Part shown: piece after piece, positions 1 to 9,166 of the stretch
Layout: the number at the start of each line of letters is the position of its first letter
Numbering within the stretch: the stretch's first letter is position 1
NCBI RefSeq assembly: GCF_017874425.1
Contig: NZ_JAGGLL010000020.1
Location: forward strand, 1 to 64,000
Direction: 5' to 3'
Origin: Clostridium punense
GTDB lineage: Bacteria > Bacillota > Clostridia > Clostridiales > Clostridiaceae
Length of the DNA stretch: 64,000 bases
Translations under genes and position numbers: made by a program
The notes under the pieces: model-generated
Told to the model about the DNA's origin: nothing
Databases searched by the model: none
What the model saw: only the letters and a program-made list of their open reading frames with translations

Positions 1-444
1 TGTATTGTTCGTATATCGGACAGTACTTTTTGTGATGCCCTTTTTTAAACTAAGAAATCTTTTAAAAAAACTATTGACTATTACTAGCTGGTCTTAAACT
101 TTTATAGCGTAGCATAGTTCTCCAACAAATTATTTAGTCTGCTTTTACCATTAAATGTTTATAATTTTGTAATATCTCTTAACTTCTGTTTATTCACTAT
201 AAATTATTAAAACCATTTATCTAGGTGTATATTTCTATTATACTTTAAATACACGTTTATTTCCAACATTTTCAAAAGTAATTTTAAATCTATTATTTCT
301 TCTATAGAATTAGTTATATTTCTCTTAAATGAATTACCAACCTATTACTTTTTTAAAATTTGCATTGGACAAATTGAACAATGCAAATTGTTGAAAGTTT
401 TTAGTTTTAAAATAATTTATCCATTAATAAGTAGAATACATACC
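1..444. other. intergenic stretch at window edge
   Basis: No convincing coding frame is seen. The stretch is AT-rich and lies downstream of the minus-strand DUF4179 gene. Its one clear element is the inverted repeat at 357-389, listed separately. Confidence 0.5.
357..389 (-). terminator. intrinsic terminator candidate after the DUF4179 gene
   Basis: The 11-bp arms AATTTGCATTG and CAATGCAAATT are perfect inverted repeats. On the minus strand they are followed by a T/A-rich run, about 55 bases after the DUF4179 stop. Confidence 0.55.
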
Positions 445-1548
445 TTACTTTATTTTTATAGTAAACTCTTTACCTACCTGCCTATAACCATTAGCTAACT
501 TTTGATTTTTACCTGGAAAGGCTACTTTTTTCTCAACTTGCTTCAAGTCACTATTGAAAATACCATTGCCCTCTGGAAAAGCTGCTGCATATGGTGTTAA
601 GGTTATCTCTGTTGCTTCATCGCTGATTTCTTCACCTAATGCTGTTGATAGTTCAAGGATACCTTGGTCTTCACCTATAATTCTTGGTTTAAACACAACT
701 TTATTTCCACAATTATCATGGCCCCTTAACTGTATATCATAAACAACTTCAGATTTATTTACATTATCAATATCTAAAAATAACTTTGTACTAACTTTAT
801 TACTTACATAATCTTTCAGTGTTACTATACTACCATTTTCCAAAGTAAAACTATGATTTATTGAAAGTTTTATTGTGTCTGCAGCTAATTTATCCCCATT
901 AGTATTAAATTCAAATACATAGGGCTTTATATTAGTTACTTCTCCATTTAACAATACTGATGGGTAAACTATTTTTATTGCTAAATCCCCTTTTAGTTCA
1001 TTATCCTTAAGACTATAAGTCATAACTTGCTGAAATGTAGAATCCTCAGCAAGTTTTCCTACCCCACTGGAGGATTCTGATAGCTCTACTCCATTTATAA
1101 ATACTTCCCCCACCGCATTAATGCTTTCGATTTTTAAATCACCCTTCTCATTCTTAAAGGTGGTTGACACTACTAATTCATCTCCATTTAGTATAACTTC
1201 ATTTAATTGGACGCTTATTGCCTCATTACTTTTACTTTGATCAACTACAGTCTTATATCTACCTAAATCCTTATTAATACCTAAAAACAATCCAATATCT
1301 GTAGTTACTAACTTAATTGCAGCAGTTACAGAAGTTCCAAAACCACTTCCAACCGTTCCTACTGCAATAGCAAGTACAATAGAAGCTGCCATTATCCCCT
1401 TCTTCATGCTCTTTTTCTCATTTTTATTAATAGATTTATTAAATCTAGCTTCTATTTCTTTTTTTTCAACAAGGTTAAATCCGTCTCTATCTAACCCCTC
1501 TAAATCAATACTGTTATCATTTAACATATCATAAATATTGTTACCCAT
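445..1548 (-). CDS. DUF4179 domain membrane protein, anti-sigma-factor-like
   Basis: Protein of 367 aa with a short cytoplasmic N-terminus (about 1-50), one hydrophobic segment (about 52-75) and a long extracytoplasmic part made of beta-rich DUF4179-type sequence. Its ATG lies 4 bases after the sigma-factor stop, and its ribosome site lies inside the end of the sigma gene, so the two are probably translationally coupled. In Firmicutes, DUF4179 proteins next to a sigma-70-like gene are thought to be membrane anti-sigma factors. That role is inferred from context here, and the signal sensed is unknown. Confidence 0.8.
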   Translation of the reverse strand: MGNNIYDMLNDNSIDLEGLDRDGFNLVEKKEIEARFNKSINKNEKKSMKKGIMAASIVLAIAVGTVGSGFGTSVTAAIKLVTTDIGLFLGINKDLGRYKTVVDQSKSNEAISVQLNEVILNGDELVVSTTFKNEKGDLKIESINAVGEVFINGVELSESSSGVGKLAEDSTFQQVMTYSLKDNELKGDLAIKIVYPSVLLNGEVTNIKPYVFEFNTNGDKLAADTIKLSINHSFTLENGSIVTLKDYVSNKVSTKLFLDIDNVNKSEVVYDIQLRGHDNCGNKVVFKPRIIGEDQGILELSTALGEEISDEATEITLTPYAAAFPEGNGIFNSDLKQVEKKVAFPGKNQKLANGYRQVGKEFTIKIK

Positions 1549-1552
1549 CAGA

Positions 1553-2107
1553 TTACACCCTGCTTTCTTTTATACTCAGTACGCTTTTAATCTTCTTTTT
1601 TGCTCTTGATAGCCTGTTGTAAATAACCTCTCTCTTCATACCCGTTTCAAAACATACCTGCTCCATATCTTTTTCCTCTAAATATAACTTTAGAAATAAA
1701 TCCTTGTCCTCTTTTTTTAAGCAGTTAAGCATGGAGTCTAACTCTTTATTAAGCTCATTACTAAGAATTCCATTCAATGCATTATCTTCTACACTAATGT
1801 CCAAATTGTCAACGTCTTCATGGCTTAAATTTTTCAAATACTTTCTTTTATAATCTATACATTTATATTTAGCTACACCAGCTAGCCAGTTTTTAAACTC
1901 ACTTCTACTCTCATCAAAGCTATGGATGTTGTACCAAACTGCCATAAGTATGTCATTTATACATTCACCTTGAAGACTTTCTAAGTTATACAAGTGTTTT
2001 TTTACAGTGGATTTAATAATCCATCCATATTGCTCCAATATATAACTTAAAGCTTCTTCATTTTGCAGATTTAATTGATGAATAAAGTTTTCTTCAGAAA
2101 TCTCCAT
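1553..2107 (-). CDS. ECF-like RNA polymerase sigma-70 family factor
   Basis: Protein of 184 aa, a normal size for an ECF-type sigma factor. A region 2-like block (about 10-80) includes the LAGVAKYKCIDYKRK segment. A region 4 helix-turn-helix lies near 125-178 (MEQVCFETGMKREVIYNRLSRA, in two parts: MEQVCFETG and MKREVIYNRLSRA). The start follows AGAGGT with good spacing. It is the first gene of a two-gene operon with the DUF4179 protein, which probably controls it. Target promoters cannot be told from the sequence. Confidence 0.88.
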   Translation of the reverse strand: MEISEENFIHQLNLQNEEALSYILEQYGWIIKSTVKKHLYNLESLQGECINDILMAVWYNIHSFDESRSEFKNWLAGVAKYKCIDYKRKYLKNLSHEDVDNLDISVEDNALNGILSNELNKELDSMLNCLKKEDKDLFLKLYLEEKDMEQVCFETGMKREVIYNRLSRAKKKIKSVLSIKESRV

Positions 2108-2203
2108 AGTTAACCTCTTTTCTATACAAGCTCACTTTTAAGTGTTTTTCCATTCACTTATTACTTCGTTAAATTTTTGCTGTTTCTATCAAAGATAAAA
2201 ATA

Positions 2204-2240
2204 AAGGATGGTAATAAACAAATAATTCATTACTATCCTT
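2204..2240. terminator. bidirectional terminator between the sigma operon and its neighbour
   Basis: Inverted repeat AAGGATGGTAATA / CATTACTATCCTT, with one imperfect position and T-rich flanks on the minus-strand side. It probably ends transcription coming from 2584-3153. Confidence 0.6.
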
Positions 2241-2427
2241 ACTTTAAATAGTTTTATAGGTATTTATTTTTATTATATTTTAAGCCTAAGCATAATGCCA
2301 GTGCCTCTAGTGCTGTTTCTAAAATTTATAACTTTAGGCTCAATAGCTCTACTTAGATTTTTGCTATTATATAGGAAGTTAATTTATTTTTATAATATTA
2401 TTCTTCTTATTCTTTAGAAACGTATCT

Positions 2428-2580
2428 TTACTTCTTCCATAATGTTTTTATTGTATCAATAATTAGTAACGCACTAAAATACACCACAAATACTAATCCA
2501 ATTAGTGAAATGATATCTGCTATTAAATCAGTGCCAAACCCTCTAAAACCTCCAAGTGCATTGAATAAATAACTAGCTTT
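2428..2580 (-). pseudogene. 3' remnant of a small membrane protein gene
   Basis: The minus strand has an open frame of about 50 codons ending in TAA at 2428. It contains a hydrophobic stretch (ISLIGLVFVVYFSALLIID) and the end IKTLWKK. It has no start codon and begins right after the stop of the next gene upstream. It reads like the tail of a one- or two-helix membrane protein whose 5' part is gone. Function unknown. Confidence 0.4.
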
Positions 2581-2583
2581 ACA

Positions 2584-3153
2584 TTATTCAATTTTTATTA
2601 TCATTCCTTCAGAAGAAAATAATTCAAATTTACCTTTTTTTATCATATTTTTATAATGATTATCAAGACTACCATTCTCATAAGAATTTCTAAAACTTGC
2701 TATAGGAGTTCCAGTTACTATTACAGAGTTATCACCTTTCCATAATACTTTGTAGTGTCCTGAATTAGCAGTAGGAGTTTCTACTAGTTCCTTTTTAAAT
2801 ATAATACAAGTTCTTTTAGAAACCTTTAATTTTACATCATTGGGAAATACATCCATATATTCAACAATTACTGTATTTTTATTGTTTGGAGATTTGTATG
2901 ACTCATATGAACCAGTGTAAGCACAAAATTCAAATAGTACATAAGTAAGCACAAATAACCCTAACAACTTAGAGTTTTTATTAGTTCCGAAAATGAACTT
3001 TATTGAAATTGCTGCATAAATAATTACATATAAGTTTCCATAGGTATTATTCATAAGGGTGATTCCATTTCTTCTAAAAATTATCATTATACTTGGTAAT
3101 AAGATAAAAATTATAAAAGGGATGTTTTCTACTATTTTATTATTATTTTTCAT
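2584..3153 (-). CDS. hypothetical membrane protein, DUF5412-like
   Basis: I place the start at the ATG 6 bases after a GGAGG site rather than at the TTG two codons earlier, giving 189 aa. Three hydrophobic segments lie in the first 90 residues, followed by a soluble, probably extracytoplasmic C-terminal domain with YESYKSPNNKNTVIVEYMD-type sequence. The layout (helices, then a domain starting SPN.K.T) resembles DUF5412 proteins, but that match is from memory. Function unknown. Confidence 0.6.
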   Translation of the reverse strand: MKNNNKIVENIPFIIFILLPSIMIIFRRNGITLMNNTYGNLYVIIYAAISIKFIFGTNKNSKLLGLFVLTYVLFEFCAYTGSYESYKSPNNKNTVIVEYMDVFPNDVKLKVSKRTCIIFKKELVETPTANSGHYKVLWKGDNSVIVTGTPIASFRNSYENGSLDNHYKNMIKKGKFELFSSEGMIIKIE

Positions 3154-3225
3154 ATGCAACCTCCATTATGCTATCACCAAACTTCATGAAACTTTGAAAT
3201 TAACCAGTGATCCTTGTGCTTTAAA

Positions 3226-3834
3226 TTACAATGACTTAACTTTATGCTTTTTTCCAATTCCTTTAACATCTTGTTTCTCAATAATAATCCCTGATTCTTC
3301 ATATAAAATGTATAAGCCATTATCATAAGATTCAATTAGTTTATCATCATCTTCTTTATAATGACACCAAACATCTTTATTATTTAAAAGATTTAACCCA
3401 TTTGTATCCATTAAATTAACTATGTTCTTATCTGAGTATTTTGCTGAATCAATTGTTTTTCCAAATATAATAGCCCCAGCGGAACCTCCATAAACAACAC
3501 CATCATAACTTAAAAATTTAATAAGCGCTTTATCAAAGTTTGTATCTTTCAGAATCTTTAGTAGCTTATAGGTATTTCCTCCTCCAATGAACACTCCTGC
3601 ATGTTCACTAGATAGCTTCCTTCCCTTCAAATCAGTCCACATTTGAATTTTATGAATTCCATATTCCCTATAAGTTTTTGAAAACCAATCGTAGCATTCC
3701 TCATAAGTAAAACTGGATTTCTCCATAGCAACAGGAATATATATTAACACTTTTTCTTTATTTATTTTACTAGCAAAAAAACTATCAATAGGCTTAACTC
3801 TTTCTGCATCTCCCCCACCTGATAATATCAACAT
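3226..3834 (-). CDS. peptidase E-like (S51) / type 1 glutamine amidotransferase-like protein
   Basis: Protein of 202 aa. GGGDAERV near the N-terminus, GVFIGGGNTYKLLK near residue 80 and the nucleophile elbow GGSAGAIIFG near 115 match the dipeptidase E (peptidase S51) fold, with Ser as the probable nucleophile. Substrate is probably Asp-X dipeptides or another small peptide. AAGGGGTGA supports the ATG start. A type-B promoter motif, as in the 21-44 kb array, lies about 40 bases upstream. Confidence 0.8.
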   Translation of the reverse strand: MLILSGGGDAERVKPIDSFFASKINKEKVLIYIPVAMEKSSFTYEECYDWFSKTYREYGIHKIQMWTDLKGRKLSSEHAGVFIGGGNTYKLLKILKDTNFDKALIKFLSYDGVVYGGSAGAIIFGKTIDSAKYSDKNIVNLMDTNGLNLLNNKDVWCHYKEDDDKLIESYDNGLYILYEESGIIIEKQDVKGIGKKHKVKSL

Positions 3835-3867
3835 ATGTAATCACCCCTTAATTTAACTCATCACTAT

Positions 3868-3898
3868 TTTTCCGTATAATTACTGTAATAATATACCT
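3868..3898 (-). promoter_or_regulatory. B-type promoter/palindrome motif upstream of the peptidase E-like gene
   Basis: The + strand reads TATAATTACTGTAATAATAT then ACC. This is the same motif found at the gene-proximal end of the B repeats at 23-44 kb. The ATTACTGTAAT part is a near-perfect palindrome. The -10 equivalent (TTCTACCA on + in other copies) is degraded here. Confidence 0.45.
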
Positions 3899-3968
3899 CT
3901 AACTTTTGTTAGTTTCTCAATTGCCCTATACTACCCTAAAAATATTATTAATCTTACCAAAGCAAGTA

Positions 3969-4487
3969 TTATTCTAAAATAAGTGTGTATACATACTCAT
4001 CATATATAATATCAGTACCAGATTTTTTGAAAGTGCCTTCCTTTTCAATATAAAAGTTAAGCTTTTTTAACACTGCATTTGAACCTATATTTTCTTGCGC
4101 CACAGGAGCCGTTATTTTTTTAGCACCATTACCATGACAAAAGTCAATTAGCGCTTTTATCATTTCTGTAGCATATCCTTGACGCCAGTAGTTCTTATGA
4201 ATTGCATAGCCTAAGTCCCACAGACTTTTGTCTTGGCTTGGAATAGCACTACAGGTTCCAATATAGTTTCCAGTTTCCTTTGAAACCGCAACAAAATAAT
4301 AACAACCATCATAAATTTCTACATTCTCTTTCCATTCCAAATAAGTATCATTTGCTTTTTCACGAGGTGGGTCTGATAAGTATTTCCCCATTTCCTCATC
4401 TAGCCATATATCCAAGCAAAAATCCGTATCTTCTTTCCTAGTACTTCTAATAATTAGTCTACTTGTTTCTAAATTTTTTACCCCCAT
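3969..4487 (-). CDS. GNAT family N-acetyltransferase (RimJ/RimL-like)
   Basis: The open frame starts further upstream, but AAAGGGGT sits correctly for the ATG at 4487, giving 172 aa beginning MGVKNLETSRLIIR. The LETSRLIIR start, a DLGYAIHKNYWRQGYATEM block (acetyl-CoA binding, R/Q-x-x-G-x-A type) and GSNAVLKKLNF near the C-terminus are typical of acetyltransferase_3 GNATs. The acceptor is unknown, perhaps a protein N-terminus or an amine. A B-type promoter motif lies upstream. Confidence 0.85.
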   Translation of the reverse strand: MGVKNLETSRLIIRSTRKEDTDFCLDIWLDEEMGKYLSDPPREKANDTYLEWKENVEIYDGCYYFVAVSKETGNYIGTCSAIPSQDKSLWDLGYAIHKNYWRQGYATEMIKALIDFCHGNGAKKITAPVAQENIGSNAVLKKLNFYIEKEGTFKKSGTDIIYDEYVYTLILE

Positions 4488-4964
4488 AATCAATACCCCT
4501 TTACTATTTCTACAAAAATAATCTAACATAGAAAATACTATATTATAAACTCCATTTTACCATATAATTACTGTGATAATGTATATATAGCTTCTGAATA
4601 TATTTTTAACAATAAAAATAAAACACGTCTTTGCCTACTACATACTTTTAAAAGCAAATATTATCTATACAATGTGTCCTAAAGCATTAAAAGTTATATT
4701 CAACTCCCCTACTCCATTGCATAAGAACAGTAGTAAAATCTCAAAGACATATCTTGATAAAAAAGACATATGACTACTGAAGTTTAATACGGATAATGTT
4801 CTTTTAAAATTGAATGATGGGTTGCGAAAAATAACACAAAAATTCTCTGTAATCTATTAGTTGTATGGAATAAATTATTCTTAAATGATATTATTATAAG
4901 TAACTGAGCCAAAATAGTAAGATAAAAAATGCTAAAGTATAATTGAAAGAAGTGAAAACAATAA
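4488..4964. other. intergenic region between divergent genes
   Basis: It separates the minus-strand GNAT gene from the plus-strand nitroreductase gene. The GNAT side holds a B-type motif at 4554-4583. Minus-strand frames over 4784-5156 are shadows of the nitroreductase region. Confidence 0.5.
4554..4583 (-). promoter_or_regulatory. B-type promoter/palindrome motif upstream of the GNAT gene
   Basis: The + strand reads ATTTTACCATATAATTACTG then TGATAATGTA. On the minus strand this gives a TGGTAAAAT extended -10 with the palindrome ATTACTGTGAT in the spacer, matching the B repeats of the cassette region. Confidence 0.5.
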
Positions 4965-5504
4965 ATGATTAAGGAAATTGAAATACGTAGGAGCATAAGA
5001 AAATATGCTGACCAGCCAGTTGAAAATGAAAAAATAACTGAGGTACTTGAAAGTGGAAGACTTGCGCCATCGGGCAATAACACACAGCCTTGGCGCTATA
5101 TCGTAGTAAAATCTGAAGAAATGAGACAAAAAGTAATGGAGGCTTCTCATAATCAAAAATGGATGCTTACAGCTCCTATTTTTATTGTATGCGTTGCAGA
5201 TATACGTTGTAGAATAAAAGAAGATGTAGCTGTTTATTTAGATGATAATAGTCCCGAGGATGAGGTGAAACGAATTATTAGAGATACTTCCATTTCAGCA
5301 GGATATATGTTGCTACAAGCTAATAATTTAGGATTAGGAGCCTGCTGGGTTGCTGAGTTTACACAAGAAGAGATTAGGCCAGTTTTAAATATACCTTCTG
5401 ACAAGTATGTAGTTGGAGTTATAACAATTGGCTATCCTGCTGAAACTCCAAAACCTCGTCCAAGAAGGAATCTTGAAGATATAGTACATTATGAAACTTG
5501 GTAA
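4965..5504 (+). CDS. nitroreductase family protein
   Basis: Protein of 179 aa with the family's N-terminal RRSIRKYADQPVE (FMN phosphate contact), SGRLAPSGNNTQPWRYIVV (flavin-binding SGxxAPSxxNxQPW type), a middle GYMLLQANNLGLGACWVAEF and a C-terminal GYPAETPKPRPRR. It probably forms an FMN-dependent NAD(P)H oxidoreductase dimer acting on nitro compounds or quinones. Monocistronic, with a hairpin terminator at 5582-5620. Confidence 0.9.
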   Translation: MIKEIEIRRSIRKYADQPVENEKITEVLESGRLAPSGNNTQPWRYIVVKSEEMRQKVMEASHNQKWMLTAPIFIVCVADIRCRIKEDVAVYLDDNSPEDEVKRIIRDTSISAGYMLLQANNLGLGACWVAEFTQEEIRPVLNIPSDKYVVGVITIGYPAETPKPRPRRNLEDIVHYETW

Positions 5505-5581
5505 AGTTATTCATATAAAATAAACATGATAATTCAAATTATTCTTATTTAATAACTAAATTAAAAATCTAGTAACTTCAT

Positions 5582-5620
5582 AATGCCGCATTATTCATAA
5601 TTGAGTTTTGCGGTATTTTT
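5582..5620 (+). terminator. intrinsic terminator after the nitroreductase gene
   Basis: AATGCCGCA and TGCGGTATT form a stem with one G-U pair, followed by TTTTT. Confidence 0.55.
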
Positions 5621-5857
5621 ACGTTACAATTCAAAAAAGCAAACTAACCATTAAAGTTTAAATGATGAATTTTGTTCTTTTACTACTACACAATACTGTA
5701 CTTAAAAGTTAAAGCTTCGCCATAATCATGGAAATTAGTGTAATAAACTGGGTCATATGTTATAATTATTCTCAAAACAACAACAATTGTAAGAACTTAC
5801 TTGTAAAAATCAGTACAATAGAAAAAATTTAATACATAAATGCTGGAGGGTTATAAT

Positions 5858-7009
5858 ATGCAATCAAAAAAAATCATGGTGATATTTGGGACTAGACCAG
5901 AAGCTACAAAGATGTGTACAGTTGTTAATGCTTTAAACAAATATCCTGAACGATTCGATGTTAAAGTAGTTGTAACTGGTCAACATAAAGAACAGCTATA
6001 TCAGGTATTGCAGAATTTCAATTTAAAACCTGATATTGATTTAGGCATAATGAAAGAAAATCAAAGCCTTTCTTATGTAACTTCATCAGCAATTTCAGGG
6101 CTTGATAGTGTTATACAAGAGGACAAACCCGACTTTATATTAGTTCATGGTGATACTACCACATCATTTTGTGGTGCTTTGGTTGGCTTTTATCATAAAA
6201 TACCTGTTGGACATATTGAAGCGGGCTTACGTTCTTATGAAAAATATTCTCCATGGCCTGAAGAAGTTAATCGAAGACTAGTAGATGTGGTGGCTGACAT
6301 ACTTTTTGCGCCGACCGCGCTAAGTTGTGAAAATCTTATAAAGGAAGGTTATAAAAAAGAGCAAATTTACATAACTGGTCAAACAGCTATTGACGCAGCT
6401 ATGGCTACCTATAAAGAAGAGTATTTATTTAATGAACCAGAGTTAAACAAAATAGACTTTGAGAATAGCCGTGTGATTACAATGACTGCACATAGAAGAG
6501 AAAATTATGGTGAGCCTATGAGACAAATGTTTACTGCAATAAGAAGAATAGCAGATAATAATCCTGATGTTTTAATTGTTTATCCAGTTCATTTAAGTCC
6601 TACTGTAAGAGAAATGGCATACAGCACTTTATCAGGACATGAGCGCATACTACTTTTGGAACCAATTGATTTTGTTGATATGCTTAACTTACAGGCAAGG
6701 TCTCACTTTATTATGAGTGATTCTGGTGGGCTACAAGAAGAATGTGTTGTATTTCATAAACCCCTTGTTTTAATGAGAGACACCACTGAACGACCTGAGG
6801 CAATCGAAGCAGGAGCAGTTTATCTTGCTGGTACAGATGAATCTGTCATTTATGATGTTTCTATGAAGCTACTAACAGATTCTAACTTTTACAATCAAAT
6901 GGCTACAGCTCGAAACCCATTTGGTGATGGTAAAGCTTCCGAAAGAATTGCTCATATTTTATCTCAATACTTTGGATTTGTGGATGAGTTACCAGAAGAG
7001 TTTTTATAA
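5858..7009 (+). CDS. wecB: UDP-N-acetylglucosamine 2-epimerase (non-hydrolysing)
   Basis: GGAGGG at 5845 is spaced for the ATG at 5858, six codons into the longest frame, giving 383 aa, normal for the family. Clear motifs are GTRPEATKM at the N-terminus, VHGDTTTSF, HIEAGLRSY, WPEEVNRRLVD, TAHRRENYG, SDSGGLQEE and RPEAIEAG. The enzyme interconverts UDP-GlcNAc and UDP-ManNAc for cell-wall polysaccharide or teichoic-acid linkage units. No other glycan genes lie next to it here, so its pathway in this strain is inferred. Confidence 0.93.
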   Translation: MQSKKIMVIFGTRPEATKMCTVVNALNKYPERFDVKVVVTGQHKEQLYQVLQNFNLKPDIDLGIMKENQSLSYVTSSAISGLDSVIQEDKPDFILVHGDTTTSFCGALVGFYHKIPVGHIEAGLRSYEKYSPWPEEVNRRLVDVVADILFAPTALSCENLIKEGYKKEQIYITGQTAIDAAMATYKEEYLFNEPELNKIDFENSRVITMTAHRRENYGEPMRQMFTAIRRIADNNPDVLIVYPVHLSPTVREMAYSTLSGHERILLLEPIDFVDMLNLQARSHFIMSDSGGLQEECVVFHKPLVLMRDTTERPEAIEAGAVYLAGTDESVIYDVSMKLLTDSNFYNQMATARNPFGDGKASERIAHILSQYFGFVDELPEEFL

Positions 7010-7150
7010 AGCTAATTAACATTTCAAAGTCGAATTGTAGATCTAAACCTTTTTAAGTGAAGGATTAGCTTTCTCAGCTATTTTATTATAAAAAAATAGG
7101 AAGAATTTTTGTGTTTGGTGCATATTGAGTTTGCATACTTCCTATGAGGA

Positions 7151-7191
7151 ACCACTTCAACATAAAAGTATTACTTTTATGTTGAAGTGGT
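7151..7191. terminator. strong bidirectional terminator
   Basis: A 20-bp perfect inverted repeat (7151-7170 with 7172-7191, arms starting ACCACTTCAACAT) lies between the convergent epimerase gene and the small minus-strand gene at 7249. Confidence 0.85.
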
Positions 7192-7248
7192 TTCTCTATA
7201 ATCACCAATTGTTTTTATTTCTTTATGTAATCATTTCTTTATAATGGT

Positions 7249-7476
7249 TTATTTAATAAAATCCAATAAATCAAACATACTACTTTTTTCTTTCATTTGT
7301 TTAAGTAAATTATTGTAAAGAGCTTTAATCTCCTCAGGAGTTTGAAGCCCTATTGTATCCTCTTCATTATCACATTCTGCAAAGTAATGTTTTGCTTCCA
7401 TATACTTTTCATGGACTGCCCTTAGCACATCTATAGCTTCCCCAAAGGTTAAATCTAAATTTATATTAATATTCAT
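7249..7476 (-). CDS. small hypothetical protein
   Basis: Protein of 75 aa with a good GAGGTGAT ribosome site before the ATG. It is charged and probably helical, starts MNININLDLTFGEAI, and has no Cys pair or membrane segment. I do not recognise a family. It is followed by the terminator at 7151-7191. Confidence 0.6.
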   Translation of the reverse strand: MNININLDLTFGEAIDVLRAVHEKYMEAKHYFAECDNEEDTIGLQTPEEIKALYNNLLKQMKEKSSMFDLLDFIK

Positions 7477-7658
7477 ATTATCACCTCAAGAACATATATT
7501 CGATGTCCTATGCCAAAATCCTTCTTTAAAAAAATTTTATGTTTGTATTTTAAATGTAAGAACATATAGCTCAAGATAAAGATAACTATATTTATATGAG
7601 TCCTGTAAATATAGTTATTACTCCTCAATATCTTAACTAACCTGTCTTGGAAGCATAG

Positions 7659-8252
7659 TTAAAAGAATATAGCTGCTTGCCCAAATAAACCATCTAAATC
7701 TGACACTTGAACATCTAGCATATTTTCTTTTTCAGGTAACAATTCATCTGGCATGGAAACCTGAATAAGATATGCAGTCATACTGCAATCCCTACCATAT
7801 TCTTCAACTTTGTTTACTTTATAAACTTCACGCTCATATCCATTAATAGATATTTTAATAGAGTTGCTTTCCATACTAGGGCAAATATCCCTTGAACCCT
7901 GTTTGAATTTTTCCAGGCTCATTGGTCTAAAATATACCATCATTGAAGTGTACCCACCCTTAACTCTAAAACAATGCAACCCATAAATCTCTAATTTATC
8001 TATTGCTGCATTGATAGTAATATCACTTTCTAGATTAATATTTTGGCACCAAAACTCTAGAAAGTTCTCTCCATAATCCTTTACTGCTACCATAAAAGGA
8101 TAATAGCCATCCTTAGCTTCTAGAATATATTCCCCCTGTTCATTTGTTGTAGTAGATGAAACTTCTTCAAATGCTGAATTTAATAAAGCAACGTAAACCT
8201 CATCTAATTTACATTTATTCTTATCGGTAACAACCCCTTTTATTACACTCAT
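7659..8252 (-). CDS. carboxypeptidase regulatory-like domain protein
   Basis: Protein of 197 aa. The first about 90 residues (IKGVVTDKNKCKLDEVYVAL ... TTTNEQGEYILEAKDGYY) form a typical CarboxypepD_reg/transthyretin-like beta sandwich. The rest is unassigned. It has no signal peptide or sorting signal, so it is probably intracellular. It follows the DUF5694 gene on the same strand and may share a transcript with it. Function unknown. Confidence 0.65.
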   Translation of the reverse strand: MSVIKGVVTDKNKCKLDEVYVALLNSAFEEVSSTTTNEQGEYILEAKDGYYPFMVAVKDYGENFLEFWCQNINLESDITINAAIDKLEIYGLHCFRVKGGYTSMMVYFRPMSLEKFKQGSRDICPSMESNSIKISINGYEREVYKVNKVEEYGRDCSMTAYLIQVSMPDELLPEKENMLDVQVSDLDGLFGQAAIFF

Positions 8253-8303
8253 ATTTACACCTCTACTAATTTAAATTATAAGATATTTTATTTTTAAAGA
8301 CTC

Positions 8304-9035
8304 TTATAAATAATCAAATATATCAATAAGCTCAAATAACTGGCTTTCCTTTATAAAATTGGATAGTATCCCTACATGACTTGAACCTATAAGTAAAAAT
8401 ATCTTCTCCACATCGCTTTCAATGAGTTTAGATAAGTTTGCAAAAATTATTAAATTTCTTTGATACCACCAAGTTAGCCACCCCATGCCCTTATAGTTAT
8501 CATCTATCCCTATCCTAGCCATATTTATATATTTTTCATGAACTTCTTTTAGCCGTTCTTCATGATTTAAACTACGATAAATTTCTAATATTGTCATATC
8601 TCTACCTGTTGTAATTCTGTTATCCTCTTGATTTATAGAATTAAACAGTTTTGGTTCTTTTTCTTTTGCATATTCATAAACCTCTCCAGCTGGGCATGTT
8701 GCTGCTCCTCGTTCCATCCAATCTATCCCATAGATTTTACTATGTCCAAGTTCCCTTGCTACTGGAAAGGCAATTTGCTTAATTTCATTTACTCCATTAA
8801 TATTTTCATCCCTTATATATCTTTCAAATTCAACATTTAAATTGTCATTAAACTTGCTCTGTCTTTCTACTGCAACTTTAGTAGGATTAAACTTCTTTAT
8901 TTTATCTATAACTTCTCTTAGTTCTTTCTGTCTTTTTTCAGATTTAATATTGTCAATATCAAATTGAAAGACATCGCTAGAACCAGCCATATGGAATGTG
9001 CCTAATATCATAATTTGAGGTTTTCTTTTATCCAT
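8304..9035 (-). CDS. DUF5694 family protein
   Basis: Protein of 243 aa starting KPQIMILGTFHMAGSSD, with VAVERQ near residue 57 and LLIGSSHVGIL near the C-terminus. The GTFH...E...GxxH pattern is like the TraB/ChaN-type fold, and the layout fits DUF5694. It has no signal peptide. No reaction is established for the family, so function is unknown. Confidence 0.75.
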   Translation of the reverse strand: MDKRKPQIMILGTFHMAGSSDVFQFDIDNIKSEKRQKELREVIDKIKKFNPTKVAVERQSKFNDNLNVEFERYIRDENINGVNEIKQIAFPVARELGHSKIYGIDWMERGAATCPAGEVYEYAKEKEPKLFNSINQEDNRITTGRDMTILEIYRSLNHEERLKEVHEKYINMARIGIDDNYKGMGWLTWWYQRNLIIFANLSKLIESDVEKIFLLIGSSHVGILSNFIKESQLFELIDIFDYL

Positions 9036-9166
9036 TACATTACCATCTTTAAAATACTTTTAGTAAATTATATTGTAATAACTCAAAAATATGTGAGAAT
9101 GATAAATCATCAAGTTTTTTATCATTCCCCAATATCCCAAACTTCTTTCTCTAACTACTTTATAAT

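Noticed and set aside
4784-5156. Minus-strand ORFs of 74 and 99 aa at the nitroreductase gene
   Set aside because: Antisense to a well supported enzyme gene and hydrophobic only by base composition.
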